DNA of 64,000 nt from an uncultured Spirochaetaceae bacterium (lineage in GTDB: Bacteria; Spirochaetota; Spirochaetia; Sphaerochaetales; Sphaerochaetaceae), in assembly GCA_944390015.1 (NCBI GenBank), contig CALXOL010000003.1, forward strand, positions 1-64,000, written 5' to 3'. Shown here piece by piece: positions 8,656 to 17,651 of the stretch. Within the stretch, counting starts at the first letter, position 1. Each line of letters begins with the position of its first letter. The position numbers and the translations under genes are program-made. The notes beneath the pieces were generated by a model. That model made no database searches, had not been told where the DNA came from, and was given only the letters and a program-made list of their open reading frames with translations.

Positions 8656-8792
8656 AGCGGCTTAAAAGGGAAAACCCTGGTTGCCTAGAGAAGAGGGACT
8701 GCCGTAGTCGTTCTGGAGAGGTCCGGAGCGCAATCGCAATGGATGTATTGCCTTAAGCGAAATCCCAGTCTTGATCGGCTGGGAGTTTTTTT
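8656..8792 (+). ncRNA. Unassigned structured RNA / candidate riboswitch upstream of argG
   Basis: This GC-rich island lies in an AT-rich 515-bp gap. A closing stem GCTTAA (8660-8665)/TTAAGC (8753-8758) encloses four hairpins. They are AGGG/CCCT (8667-8678), GACT/AGTC (8697-8709), GTTCTGGA/TCCGGAGC with a GAGG loop (8710-8729), and GCAAT/ATTGC (8736-8751). An intrinsic terminator follows directly: TCCCAG (8763-8768)/CTGGGA (8779-8784) with seven T. A closed multi-helix junction followed by a terminator is the architecture of a riboswitch or a short independent sRNA. I do not recognise the family. Confidence 0.6.
8763..8792 (+). terminator. Intrinsic terminator of the argG-leader RNA
   Basis: A six-bp stem TCCCAG/CTGGGA is followed by a run of seven T. 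It lies 120 bp before the argG start, so it could act as the expression platform of a leader or simply end an sRNA. Confidence 0.8.
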
Positions 8793-8911
8793 GCCCAATT
8801 ATATTCTATTAATATTCAATTTATTTCAACTTTTTTTGAATATTTATACAATATTTTACTTGATTTTATTTAATATTTATGCAATATAAGGAATATGAAG
8901 GAGGAAGCAGC

Positions 8912-10135
8912 ATGAAAGAAAAGATTATTCTTGCTTATTCAGGTGGATTGGATACTTCGGTCATTTTGAAATGGCTATCAAATAAAGGATTTGACGTTAT
9001 AGCGTATGTGGCGGACGTCGGGCAGAAAGAGGATTTCAAGGCAATTGAGGAAAAAGCCTATCAGACGGGAGCCAGCAAGGTTTACATCGAGGATCTGAAA
9101 AAGCCTCTCGTCACGGATTATATCTTCCCTGCCCTGAAGAGCAACTGCATCTACGAAGGAACTTACATGCTCGGAACGAGTCTTGCAAGGCCGATCATCG
9201 CAAAAAGACATATCGAGATTGCGAAGAAAGAAGGTACGAAGTATGTTGCCCACGGTGCAACCGGCAAGGGAAACGACCAGGTGAGGTTCGAGTTCGGCTA
9301 TTATATGAACATGAGCGATGTCAAGATCATCAGCCCTTGGAAGGATGAGAGCTGGCTCAGCGAGTTTGAAGGAAGATCGGACATGCTTGCATATGCTGAG
9401 AAATATAACATCCCTGTAAAGGCTAGCCTAAAAAAACCTTACAGCGAGGATGAGAATCTGATTCACATCTCACATGAGGCGGGAATCCTTGAAGATCCAA
9501 GCCTGAGGTGCCCAGAGGATGTCTTCTCTCTTACACTAAGTGCTAAGGAGGCAAAAGACAAGGAGACACTCCTTACGATAGAATTCAAGGACGGAGTACC
9601 TGTTTCAGTGAAGAACGAGGATGACGGGACTGAGGTTACAGATCCTCTTGATATGATACTCTACCTCAATAAGGTCGGGCACGATAACGCAATCGGACGG
9701 GTAGACATGGTTGAGAACAGGTTCATCGGAATCAAGAGCAGGGGTGTCTACGAGACCCCAGGATGTGAGATCCTCTGGAAGGCCCATCACAATCTCGAAG
9801 GGCTTTGCATGGATAAGGAGGCTATGCATCTGAGGGACATGCTCTCACCTAAATACGCAGAGCTGATCTATAACGGATACTGGGGCGCTCCTGAGTTCAA
9901 CATGCTGACTGCACTCTTTGATGAGAGCCAGAAGGATGTAACGGGTAAGGCTACGGTCGCTCTCTATAAGGGGAATGTAATAAACGCTGGAATTACCAGT
10001 CCAACAAGTCTTTATGATGAGGATCTCGGAAGCATGGATAAATCTGGAGGTTATCATCCTATCGACTGCAAGGGCTTTATAAACATAAATGCTATAAGGC
10101 TTATTGCGGACAGCAAGAGAAAGAATTTCAAATAG
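8912..10135 (+). CDS. argG: Argininosuccinate synthase
   Basis: ArgG condenses citrulline and aspartate with ATP in arginine synthesis. The N-terminal ATP-pyrophosphatase loop AYSGGLDTS and the later [12 protein letters not shown] motif are diagnostic. The length of 407 residues is normal. The ATG at 8912 is chosen because GGAGG sits 8 nt upstream and the protein then starts [12 protein letters not shown]. An in-frame ATG 33 nt earlier lacks a ribosome binding site and adds atypical residues. argH is not nearby. A structured RNA with a terminator precedes the gene, so control by attenuation is possible. Confidence 0.96.
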   Translation: MKEKIILAYSGGLDTSVILKWLSNKGFDVIAYVADVGQKEDFKAIEEKAYQTGASKVYIEDLKKPLVTDYIFPALKSNCIYEGTYMLGTSLARPIIAKRHIEIAKKEGTKYVAHGATGKGNDQVRFEFGYYMNMSDVKIISPWKDESWLSEFEGRSDMLAYAEKYNIPVKASLKKPYSEDENLIHISHEAGILEDPSLRCPEDVFSLTLSAKEAKDKETLLTIEFKDGVPVSVKNEDDGTEVTDPLDMILYLNKVGHDNAIGRVDMVENRFIGIKSRGVYETPGCEILWKAHHNLEGLCMDKEAMHLRDMLSPKYAELIYNGYWGAPEFNMLTALFDESQKDVTGKATVALYKGNVINAGITSPTSLYDEDLGSMDKSGGYHPIDCKGFININAIRLIADSKRKNFK

Positions 10136-10142
10136 TTTAGAT

Positions 10143-10169
10143 GGGGGTGGATTCCACCCTCTATTTTTT
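10143..10169 (+). terminator. Terminator after argG
   Basis: GGGGGTGG (10143-10150) pairs with CCACCCTC (10154-10161) over a 3-nt loop and is followed by TATTTTTT. It overlaps the end of the convergent SWIM-domain gene. Confidence 0.75.
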
Positions 10170-11039
10170 CATCTCATCGTAAAGCTTTCTCAGCATGTTT
10201 TTATAGTGTTTCTCATCTTTAACAATCTTAAGCTCTGAAGAGACCATGGCCTGTTTATAGCGTCTCAGGAAATCGGACGAATTAAAGCTGTTTAATAGAA
10301 GTGAATACGCACTTTTGCTGAGGATCTTCGTGAAAGATAAAAGGGAGAATGCAGAGTTAATTAGTCGAATCGATACATCCTCGCTACGGTTTTCAGCACA
10401 TCGTCCAATTATATTGTAGAATTCATCAAGTCTTTTCTTGAAGAACCTGAGCGCCCTCTCATAGTCAGAGTCAAGCAAGTCCCCTAGCGCTTCTATCGCC
10501 TCTGGGATTACCTCCTCTGAAAGATATAGAGCGTCTTTATCCTTTATTTTCCCACTTTTAAACGGTGCATAAGAGAGAAAATTCCCTAGCATCTCCTCGA
10601 TATGTTCCGCCTCCCCTTCTTCAATGGCATCAAGCTCATCATGTATCTCGTTCTCCGAGATTAATCCATCACTATAGAAATCGAGTAATGCTGTAACCAA
10701 GGCCGCCTTACTGAGCGCTAACAGCCTATCTTCGATGAGCAATTCATCCTCAGTCATCTCATCATCGGATGAATCCTCGTTATTCAAATAATTAAACAGA
10801 AGAAGAGCTAACGTCTTATGGATGCATTTATCTGCGCTACATGTACAGGAGGAAGAGGTTATAAGACCATCATCATCGGTATGGAAATCAACGGTGAATG
10901 GCTCGCCATCAAGGCAGAACTTTACCTTGTAGTCCACGTTGCTCAGCTGATAGGACTTGAAATCAGAAACCCTGTCGATTATGTTGACTGCCTCATTTGC
11001 CAATGCCTCTGATGAGATGATGTCGATTCCGAAAATCAT
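10161..11039 (-). CDS. SWIM zinc-finger protein
   Basis: This 292-residue protein carries a SWIM-type zinc motif CTCSADKCIH (Cys65, Cys67, Cys72, His74, pattern CxCx4CxH). The segment before it (FCLDGEPFTVDFHTDD) is typical of SWIM proteins. The rest is acidic and helical with no recognised domain. SWIM fingers mediate DNA or protein contacts and often occur beside SNF2 helicases, but none is seen here. The gene is monocistronic and divergent from metY. Its specific role is unknown. Confidence 0.7.
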   Translation of the reverse strand: MIFGIDIISSEALANEAVNIIDRVSDFKSYQLSNVDYKVKFCLDGEPFTVDFHTDDDGLITSSSCTCSADKCIHKTLALLLFNYLNNEDSSDDEMTEDELLIEDRLLALSKAALVTALLDFYSDGLISENEIHDELDAIEEGEAEHIEEMLGNFLSYAPFKSGKIKDKDALYLSEEVIPEAIEALGDLLDSDYERALRFFKKRLDEFYNIIGRCAENRSEDVSIRLINSAFSLLSFTKILSKSAYSLLLNSFNSSDFLRRYKQAMVSSELKIVKDEKHYKNMLRKLYDEMKK

Positions 11040-11124
11040 AAAGCCTCCTGCTTAACATAATGCTAAACGAAAAAAAACTTATAATCCACTTAATTAATAA
11101 GAAAATAAATGATATCGTTGTTCC

Positions 11125-12387
11125 ATGAAAAAAGAAACAATCTGCGTACAGGCAGGATATGAGAGCACAAACGGAGGGCCAAGGGTTCTTCCTATTTATC
11201 AATCGACAACATATTCATACGAGAGTAGCGAGGAGCTTGCAAAGCTCTTTGATTTAAGCAAAGACGGACATATGTACTCAAGAATCAGCAACCCGACTGT
11301 TGAAGCAGTGGAGAAGAAGGTTGCAGCTCTTGAGGGTGGAGTCGGTGCGATGATGACTTCATCAGGACAGGCTGCATCTCTGATTTCGGTAATCAACATA
11401 ACAGCCTCAGGTGAGAACTTTTTATGTTTCTCAAACCTCTATGGAGGAACGACCAACCTTTTTGCAGTCACTTTAAAGAAACTAGGGATTGAGGCACGCT
11501 TCATCACATATGATATGACTGATGCGCAGATTGAAGAGCTTATTGACGATAAGACCAGGCTGATGTTTGCTGAGACCATTGCGAATCCAAGCCTTGAGAT
11601 CCTCGATATCGAGCACTATTCATCACTGGCACATAAGAATGGAATTCCACTGATCGTGGATAACACGTTCGCAACACCTGTCCTCTGTCGTCCTTTTGAA
11701 TTCGGTGCTGATATCGTAGTGCACTCAACGAGTAAATACATGGATGGGCATGCGGAGGTTGTTGGAGGCATGATCGTCGATTCTGGTTCTTTCGATTGGA
11801 AGGACTATCCATGCCTGACATCCCCTGATGAGAGCTATCATGGTGTAATCTACACAGAGCAGTTCGGACGCTCTGCTTATATCACAAAGGCAAGGACCCA
11901 GCTTATGAGGGATCTTGGCTCTACCCCTTCCCCATTTTCAGCATTCCTATTGAACAATGGGCTTGAAACATTACATCTAAGAATGGAGAGGCACAGCAGG
12001 AACGCTCTTGAAGTTGCCAAGCATCTGAAAAAACATGAGAAAGTCGCATGGGTAAACTATCCAGGGCTCGAGGATGACAGACACCACGCTCTTGCCATGA
12101 AATACCTCGATAACGGATACGCAAGCGGTGTAGTATCATTTGGAACGGTGAATGGGAAAAAAGGCGCGACAGTCTTCATGGACAGCCTCAAACTCGCAAA
12201 GATCTGCGTCCATGTCGCCGATTTAAGGACATGCGTGCTACACCCTGCATCCACTACACACAGGCAACTTACGGACGAGCAGCTTGAGAAAGCCGGAATA
12301 AAGCCGGAGTTCATCCGCTTCTCGACAGGAATAGAGAATATCGAAGATATCATTGCGGATATCGACCAGGCATTGGAGAAAGTCTGA
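11125..12387 (+). CDS. metY: O-acetylhomoserine sulfhydrylase
   Basis: MetY is a PLP enzyme of the Cys/Met-metabolism family that makes homocysteine directly from O-acetylhomoserine and sulfide. Family landmarks are YSRISNPT (51-58), the SSGQAA phosphate contact, DNTFATP (179-185), and the PLP lysine in [12 protein letters not shown] (Lys204). The 420-residue length and the [16 protein letters not shown] segment separate it from cystathionine gamma-synthase. It overlaps metA by 1 nt (TGATG), so the pair is coupled. No ribosome binding site is evident before the ATG, and a -10-like TGATAT lies 9 nt upstream, so the message may have almost no leader. Confidence 0.93.
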   Translation: MKKETICVQAGYESTNGGPRVLPIYQSTTYSYESSEELAKLFDLSKDGHMYSRISNPTVEAVEKKVAALEGGVGAMMTSSGQAASLISVINITASGENFLCFSNLYGGTTNLFAVTLKKLGIEARFITYDMTDAQIEELIDDKTRLMFAETIANPSLEILDIEHYSSLAHKNGIPLIVDNTFATPVLCRPFEFGADIVVHSTSKYMDGHAEVVGGMIVDSGSFDWKDYPCLTSPDESYHGVIYTEQFGRSAYITKARTQLMRDLGSTPSPFSAFLLNNGLETLHLRMERHSRNALEVAKHLKKHEKVAWVNYPGLEDDRHHALAMKYLDNGYASGVVSFGTVNGKKGATVFMDSLKLAKICVHVADLRTCVLHPASTTHRQLTDEQLEKAGIKPEFIRFSTGIENIEDIIADIDQALEKV

Positions 12388-13334
12388 TGCCTATAAAGAT
12401 TCCATCAAATCTTCCTGCATGCACCGTTCTTGAGAAAGAGAACATCTTCGTCATGACCGAAGGAAGAGCCTTCAGGCAGGATATCAGACCACTGCAGATA
12501 GGCATACTCAATTTAATGCCAACGAAGATTGTTACGGAGACGCAGCTTACCAGGCTTTTAGGAAACACCCCGCTTCAGGTCGAGCTGACTCTCATCCAGA
12601 CATCAAGTCACAATTCAAAAAACACCTCAAAGGAGCATATGATTGCCTTTTATAAGTCATTTAATGAGATAAAAGGTAAGTTCTTTGACGGTTTCATTAT
12701 CACTGGCGCACCAGTGGAACACATGGAATTCGAAGAGGTGGAATACTGGGATGAGCTTTGTACAATCATGGAATGGACCAAGACTCATGTACACTCCACC
12801 TTCCATATCTGCTGGGGTGCTCAAGCGGCGTTGTACTACCATTTCGGCATACAGAAATACCCACTGGAAAAGAAACTTTTCGGCGTTTTCAAGCACCGCA
12901 TCGATTATAACAATCCGATTCTTTTCAGAGGATTTGATGATGAGTTCTATGTCCCGCATTCAAGACATACTACGATAAGAATTGAGGATGTGTTTAATGA
13001 ACCGAAGCTTAAGCTCTTCTCTACAAGTGAGGAGGCAGGAGTCTATGCGATGGCGACCGATAAAGGCAAACAGATATTCATCACGGGGCACAGCGAGTAT
13101 GACAGGGATACTCTGAAAATGGAGTATCTGAGGGATATCAGTCAGGGCAAGGAGATTGAAATACCTAAGAACTATTTTCCCGATGACAACCCTGAGAGAG
13201 TCCCGATCATGAGATGGAAGAGCTGTGCGAACCTCCTTTATTCGAACTGGCTGAACTACTTCGTCTACCAGACGACTCCGTTTGATATCAAGACGATCAA
13301 GGATAACAAGGCCACTCCTCTTGAGAGGTTCTAA
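12387..13334 (+). CDS. metA: Homoserine O-acetyltransferase, MetA type
   Basis: MetA activates homoserine for methionine synthesis. The catalytic triad residues align with E. coli numbering: Cys142 in FHICWGAQ, and His235 and Glu237 in TGHSEYD. Glu111 in [11 protein letters not shown] is the residue known in this family to select acetyl-CoA, whereas enzymes with Gly there use succinyl-CoA. The sequence therefore predicts O-acetylhomoserine, exactly the substrate needed by the overlapping metY. Together the two genes give a direct-sulfhydrylation route with no cystathionine intermediate. Confidence 0.95.
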   Translation: MPIKIPSNLPACTVLEKENIFVMTEGRAFRQDIRPLQIGILNLMPTKIVTETQLTRLLGNTPLQVELTLIQTSSHNSKNTSKEHMIAFYKSFNEIKGKFFDGFIITGAPVEHMEFEEVEYWDELCTIMEWTKTHVHSTFHICWGAQAALYYHFGIQKYPLEKKLFGVFKHRIDYNNPILFRGFDDEFYVPHSRHTTIRIEDVFNEPKLKLFSTSEEAGVYAMATDKGKQIFITGHSEYDRDTLKMEYLRDISQGKEIEIPKNYFPDDNPERVPIMRWKSCANLLYSNWLNYFVYQTTPFDIKTIKDNKATPLERF

Positions 13335-13727
13335 ATGAAAACTGTCTTCGTCAGTGCCGCCATAATCCATGATGGCAGGAACATCTACCTTGCAAGGAAG
13401 GCAAAAGGAGAATACAAAGGATTCTGGGAGTTCCCTGGAGGAAAGATCGAGCAGGATGAGAGCGGCGAGATGGCCGTGGTCAGGGAAATAAGAGAGGAGC
13501 TGGGCCTAGACATCTTTGTTGAGCAAAAACTTTTCACCGTTGAGCATGACTTGCCTACCTTTCATCTTAAAATGGATTGCTTTCTTTGCTCAATCTGCTC
13601 AGGAAGAGTAAAGCTAAGTGAGCATGATGATGCAAGGTGGTTCAGCATTGCCCAGCTTGATGACCTTCCTCTCCTTCCTGCGGATGAGAAAGTAAGAGAG
13701 GAACTTAAACTTCTTTTCTCCTCTTGA
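13335..13727 (+). CDS. Nudix hydrolase, MutT-like
   Basis: A complete Nudix box is present (GGKIEQDESGE, then REIREELGL at about 35-57), with WEFPGGK before it. At 130 residues it resembles MutT-type (8-oxo-dGTP) pyrophosphohydrolases. The ATG follows the metA stop codon with no gap, so it is translated as the third gene of the metY-metA unit. Its stop codon overlaps the -35 box of the rpsB promoter. Sanitation of oxidised nucleotides is the likely role, but Nudix substrate specificity cannot be fixed from sequence. Confidence 0.85.
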   Translation: MKTVFVSAAIIHDGRNIYLARKAKGEYKGFWEFPGGKIEQDESGEMAVVREIREELGLDIFVEQKLFTVEHDLPTFHLKMDCFLCSICSGRVKLSEHDDARWFSIAQLDDLPLLPADEKVREELKLLFSS

Positions 13728-13852
13728 ATTAATCTTTTACTTATGTCTATTATATAAGAGCTGCTTTTGGCAGTAATTTCCGCCCGTATGGGTGAGATAT
13801 AGTGTTAGGAAGGAATGGATTTATTCTATTCCATGCGAATGGGAGGATTACT
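13724..13852 (+). promoter_or_regulatory. rpsB promoter and structured leader
   Basis: TTGAAT (13724-13729) and TATTAT (13748-13753) are 18 bp apart and predict a leader of about 90 nt. The leader contains short hairpins (CTGC-TTTT-GGCAG and CGCCC-GTAT-GGGTG) and ends in GGGAGGATTACT before the ATG. S2 operons are often controlled by S2 binding to such leaders; that role here is inference. Confidence 0.5.
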
Positions 13853-14710
13853 ATGGCAGTAGTAACCATGAAGAGCCTGCTTGAGTCAGGCGTACATTTT
13901 GGCCATCAGACAAAGAGGTGGAATCCTAAGATGGCACGTTTCATCTTCACAGAGAGAAACGGTATTCATATCATTGACCTTCAGAAGACATCAGCATGCA
14001 TCGTAGAGGCATATGAGGCAGTAAGAGCACAGGTCAAGAACGGCAAACAGATTCTTTTCGTAGGAACTAAGAAGCAGGCACAGCAGGCTATTGAGGACGA
14101 GGCAAAGAGATGTGGAATGCCTTACGTATCAAACCGCTGGCTCGGTGGTATGCTTACAAACTTCGCAACCATCAAGAAGAGCATCGCTAAGCTCAAGAAA
14201 CTTGAGAGAATGCAGGCAGACGGTTCTTTTGACAGCCTTACAAAGAAGGAAGTCGCATTATATACAAAGCAGATGGCAAAGCTCAGCAAGAACCTTGGTG
14301 GAATCAAGGACATGAAGGAGCTTCCAGGCGCAATCTTCATCATCGATACAAAGAAAGAAGCAACAGCTGTTGCTGAGGCTAAGAGACTTGGAATTCCAGT
14401 AATTGCAGTCGTGGATACGAACTGTGACCCAACCGACATCGACTACCCAATCCCGGGAAACGATGATGCAATCAGAGCAATCAGCCTCTTCGTAGAGATT
14501 ATTGCAAACGCAGTTATCGATGCAGACAGCGAGGGTGGAATCCAGATCATCGAGAGTCTTGATGACGAGGAAGAACTCAATTCCGCTCCTGTAGAGGACA
14601 AGGACAGGGAGATTGAGATCGAGGATTTCGCTAACTATGTTCCTGAGGAAAAGGACGGAAGCATCGAGAGCGAGGAAGATGCTGAGGAAGACGAGAAGGA
14701 CGAGGAGTAA
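13853..14710 (+). CDS. rpsB: 30S ribosomal protein S2
   Basis: S2 is the classic first gene before tsf. The start [20 protein letters not shown] is typical, and the ATG at 13853 has GGGAGGA 6 nt before it. An upstream in-frame GTG (13802) gives an atypical extension and was not used. Family motifs include [22 protein letters not shown] and the AIRAI/LFV C-terminal part. Beyond about residue 225 there is an extra acidic tail of some 55 residues dominated by Glu and Asp, which is longer than standard S2. The gene starts a seven-gene operon reaching to 20045. Confidence 0.97.
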   Translation: MAVVTMKSLLESGVHFGHQTKRWNPKMARFIFTERNGIHIIDLQKTSACIVEAYEAVRAQVKNGKQILFVGTKKQAQQAIEDEAKRCGMPYVSNRWLGGMLTNFATIKKSIAKLKKLERMQADGSFDSLTKKEVALYTKQMAKLSKNLGGIKDMKELPGAIFIIDTKKEATAVAEAKRLGIPVIAVVDTNCDPTDIDYPIPGNDDAIRAISLFVEIIANAVIDADSEGGIQIIESLDDEEELNSAPVEDKDREIEIEDFANYVPEEKDGSIESEEDAEEDEKDEE

Positions 14711-14714
14711 TATT

Positions 14715-15566
14715 ATGGCAAATATCAGCGCAAGTGACGTTAAGAAACTAAGAGATTTAACCGGAGCTGGAATGATGGACTGCAAGAAGGCCCTTACAGA
14801 GGCTGATGGAGATTTCCAGGCCGCTGAGAAGATCCTCAAGGAGATGGGTCTTGCCGCAGTTGCAAAGAGACAGGACAGAGCTACTGAGAACGGTAGGGTT
14901 TTCGTTAAGAGCAATGGAGAGAAGGTTGTTCTTCTTTCCCTCTCCTGCGAGACGGATTTCGTAGCTAAGAACGCAGATTTCGCAAAGCTTGGTGAGGATA
15001 TGTGCAGTGTTATTCTTGAAAAGGGATACACGGAAATCAACGACGAGCTCAAGGGCATGGTCGATGGACTTATCGCAATCATCAAGGAGAACATGAACAT
15101 CGTAAAGTTCACTGTTGTTCCTGTAGCAACATATGCTTCAACATATGTACATGGTGAGGGTTCTGTTGCTGTATGCGTAAACCTTGAGAGTGACAAGAAG
15201 GAGATCTTCAAGAATGAGGATGTTAAGGAACTCGCTCATGATCTTGCTCTTCACGTAGCAGCATTCAAGCCACAGTACCTTGATGAGACATCCGTTTCCA
15301 AGGAGTTTGAGGCAGAGCAGCTTTCAATCTTCAAGGCTCAGGTAGACAGCGATGAGAAGCTTGCCAGCAAGCCAGATAAGGTTAAAGATGGCATTGTAAG
15401 AGGAAAACTCTCAAAGCTCTACAAGGAGATCTGCTTCCTCTCCCAGGCATTCGTAAAGGACGATTCCAAGAGCGTTAGCCAGGCTGTAAGCGATGTTGCA
15501 AAGAAATATCAGGCTCAGATCAAGGTAGTTGGATATGTCGTCTACCAGGCAGGAGTTACTGCTTAA
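14715..15566 (+). CDS. tsf: Elongation factor Ts
   Basis: EF-Ts is the nucleotide exchange factor for EF-Tu. The N-terminal UBA-like region (ASDVKKLRDLTGAGMMDCKK) and the TDFVAKN motif (in LSCETDFVAKNADF) that contacts EF-Tu are both present. The length is 283 residues. The ATG at 14715 lies 4 nt after the rpsB stop codon; upstream in-frame codons would read through the rpsB acidic tail. Position and order rpsB-tsf-frr-uppS are conserved across bacteria. Confidence 0.97.
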   Translation: MANISASDVKKLRDLTGAGMMDCKKALTEADGDFQAAEKILKEMGLAAVAKRQDRATENGRVFVKSNGEKVVLLSLSCETDFVAKNADFAKLGEDMCSVILEKGYTEINDELKGMVDGLIAIIKENMNIVKFTVVPVATYASTYVHGEGSVAVCVNLESDKKEIFKNEDVKELAHDLALHVAAFKPQYLDETSVSKEFEAEQLSIFKAQVDSDEKLASKPDKVKDGIVRGKLSKLYKEICFLSQAFVKDDSKSVSQAVSDVAKKYQAQIKVVGYVVYQAGVTA

Positions 15567-15575
15567 GGAGGAGCT

Positions 15576-16130
15576 ATGCAGCAGATTATTTCCAACTGCG
15601 AGGAGAGGATGAAGAAATGTGTCGCCTCTCTCGAAGGTGAATACCAGAATCTGAGAACGGGAAGGGCTTCAACTGCCCTTTTCGATAAGATCAAGGTTGA
15701 CTATTATGGAGCAGAGACACCACTTAATCAGGTGGCATCCCTCTCTGTTCCTGAGGCACGCCTTGTCGTAATCCAGCCATGGGATAAATCACTTCTTCCT
15801 GCAATTGAGAAGGCGATTCAGAAGTCAGAGCTCGGACTTAATCCAAACAATGATGGAAAGCTTATCAGGGTCAACTTCCCTTCTCTCACAGAACAGAGGA
15901 GGAAGGAGCTTGCAAAGCAGAGCAAGCAGATGGCCGAGCAGAGCAAGGTCGCAGTACGTAATGTACGCCGTGACGCCATGGATGATTTGAAGAAGAAGCA
16001 GAAGGCAGGTGAAATCAGCGAGGATGAGCAGAAGGAAGGAGAGACGAAGATCCAGAAGCTCACAGACAATTACGTAGCTGAGGTCCAGAAGATTGCCGAT
16101 GCTAAAGAAAAAGAGATAATGGAAATATAA
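15576..16130 (+). CDS. frr: Ribosome recycling factor
   Basis: RRF splits post-termination ribosomes together with EF-G. The 184-residue length is standard. Recognisable blocks are LRTGRAS near residue 27, DYYGAETPLNQVAS, IQPWDKS, GLNPNNDGKLIRV, and the C-terminal helix with NVRRDA. AAGGAGGAGCT precedes the ATG, and the gene is nested between tsf and uppS with 1-9 nt gaps. Confidence 0.98.
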   Translation: MQQIISNCEERMKKCVASLEGEYQNLRTGRASTALFDKIKVDYYGAETPLNQVASLSVPEARLVVIQPWDKSLLPAIEKAIQKSELGLNPNNDGKLIRVNFPSLTEQRRKELAKQSKQMAEQSKVAVRNVRRDAMDDLKKKQKAGEISEDEQKEGETKIQKLTDNYVAEVQKIADAKEKEIMEI

Positions 16131-16131
16131 T

Positions 16132-16815
16132 ATGTCCGGTCTTGTACACTTAGGAATCATCATGGATGGCAACGGAAGGTGGGCGAAGATGAGGAATCTT
16201 CCCCGTGTTGCGGGACATCTTGAAGGACTTAAAAGCCTTAAAAAGGTAATTAAGGGCTGCATAGATGAAGAGATAAGGTACTTGACCGTATATTGTTTTT
16301 CTACTGAGAACTGGAAGAGGCCTGCATCTGAGGTCAACTACCTCATGGCACTCTTTACGAACAAAGTCTACGGGGAGATTAAGGCTATCAGTTCACTTGG
16401 GGTTCAGGTAAGACTTCTTGGAAACCGATCAGCTCTTCCCGAGGCTGCTTTAAAAGCACTAGACCGTACGAGAGAAGAGACTAAGAACAATGACAAACTT
16501 ATCTTACAGCTCGCAATAAACTATGGTGGGCATGATGAGATAGTAAGAGCTGTCAATAGTCTTATTAAAGACGGAATAAAGGAAGTAAGTGCTGAATTAA
16601 TCCGCTCCAGGTTTGACAATCCCGATATTCCCCCTGTTGATTTTATTGTACGTTCAGCCGGGGAAGAGAGGCTTTCAAACTTCCTGCTTTTCGATTCTGC
16701 CTATTCAGAACTCGGTTTTTATGATAAACTTTGGCCAGATTGGGATGAAGATATGATAAAAACCGTAAAGCAGGATTTTCTTAAACGCACTCGACGTTTT
16801 GGAGGATTGACTTGA
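16132..16815 (+). CDS. uppS: Isoprenyl (undecaprenyl) diphosphate synthase
   Basis: This cis-prenyltransferase makes the C55 lipid carrier for peptidoglycan synthesis. The N-terminal MDGNGRWA motif carries the catalytic Asp. TVYCFSTENWKRP, LQLAINYGGHDEI and the final RSAGEERLSNFLLF...LWPDW are all characteristic of the family. The 227-residue length is slightly short but complete. It starts 1 nt after frr and overlaps cdsA by 4 nt. Confidence 0.95.
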   Translation: MSGLVHLGIIMDGNGRWAKMRNLPRVAGHLEGLKSLKKVIKGCIDEEIRYLTVYCFSTENWKRPASEVNYLMALFTNKVYGEIKAISSLGVQVRLLGNRSALPEAALKALDRTREETKNNDKLILQLAINYGGHDEIVRAVNSLIKDGIKEVSAELIRSRFDNPDIPPVDFIVRSAGEERLSNFLLFDSAYSELGFYDKLWPDWDEDMIKTVKQDFLKRTRRFGGLT

Positions 16816-17651
16816 AATCCATTACAAAAAGAGTTCTAACAGCTGTAGTCGCACTCCCAATCCTGTTTCTATCGGCATTTCTGTTTGAAGAGTACAACCA
16901 TCCATTATTGATGGTTATTTTCTTTGCCGCAATCTGTTTTGGAACCTATGAGATGTCCGAGATGGTAAGGAAAAAGGGTGCAATATCGCCTATTTCTTAC
17001 CTTGCTCCCATTCTTCCGCTTATCGCATACCTTGAGAGGACATTCATCGGTGAGGATGTATTCGTATTCTTCATATACGTCGTACTTGCAGCCATTGCAT
17101 TCTCTCTTGAGGTGTTCAAAGGAGGTGGGAACGATTTCAAAGACAGCATAGACAATCTTGGAAGATCATTGCTTGTACTCTCCTATCCCGCACTTCTTTC
17201 AATATTTTTAGTAAACATATTGTTCCTTGAGAATTCCTCAGCACATATCGCGCTTTATTTCGTACTTGTGTTCGGAGAGGATACTTTCGCCTATTTTTCT
17301 GGAATGCTCTTTGGAAAGAACAACAGGGGAATCATCAAGGTATCCCCTAAGAAAAGTGTTGCGGGCTTCATAGGTGGCATCCTCATTCCCGCCATATTCG
17401 GTCTATCCGCCCCACTACTCTTTCCATCTACATTCCCGTTCTCACCTATTGCAGGTGCCATCTTGGGTGCAGTAACCGCTCTCTTTGGGGCATTGGGAGA
17501 TCTTGTAGAGTCAACATTCAAACGCAGTGCTGATGTAAAGGATTCAGGAATAATCGTTCCAGGTCGAGGAGGTATTCTTGACAGCCTTGATAGCCTTCTG
17601 TTCGCTGCTGCACCATTTTCAATCCTAACAACAATTTTTGAATTGATATGA
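16812..17651 (+). CDS. cdsA: Phosphatidate cytidylyltransferase
   Basis: CdsA forms CDP-diacylglycerol from phosphatidate and CTP in the inner membrane. The 279-residue protein has about seven to eight membrane spans and the C-terminal CDS signature region KRSADVKDSGIIVPGRGGILDSLDS. The usual PxHGGxxDRxD consensus is altered: His is Arg and the Arg after Asp is Ser. The rest is well conserved, and the gene order uppS-cdsA-dxr supports the call. The start overlaps uppS by 4 nt, and the end overlaps dxr by 4 nt. Confidence 0.93.
   Translation: MKSITKRVLTAVVALPILFLSAFLFEEYNHPLLMVIFFAAICFGTYEMSEMVRKKGAISPISYLAPILPLIAYLERTFIGEDVFVFFIYVVLAAIAFSLEVFKGGGNDFKDSIDNLGRSLLVLSYPALLSIFLVNILFLENSSAHIALYFVLVFGEDTFAYFSGMLFGKNNRGIIKVSPKKSVAGFIGGILIPAIFGLSAPLLFPSTFPFSPIAGAILGAVTALFGALGDLVESTFKRSADVKDSGIIVPGRGGILDSLDSLLFAAAPFSILTTIFELI

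Noticed and set aside
8656-8758. Cobalamin riboswitch in the argG leader (TTAAAAGGGAA looks similar)
   Set aside because: Only that short string agrees. The B12-box-like GAGTCAGGA...CTGCC and GCCACTG segments are absent, the RNA is too short, and the gene is unrelated to cobalamin.
14258-15211. 317-codon open frame antisense to rpsB and tsf
   Set aside because: It is a shadow of two certain ribosomal/translation genes, with Ser/Leu-rich composition typical of reverse reading and no start site.
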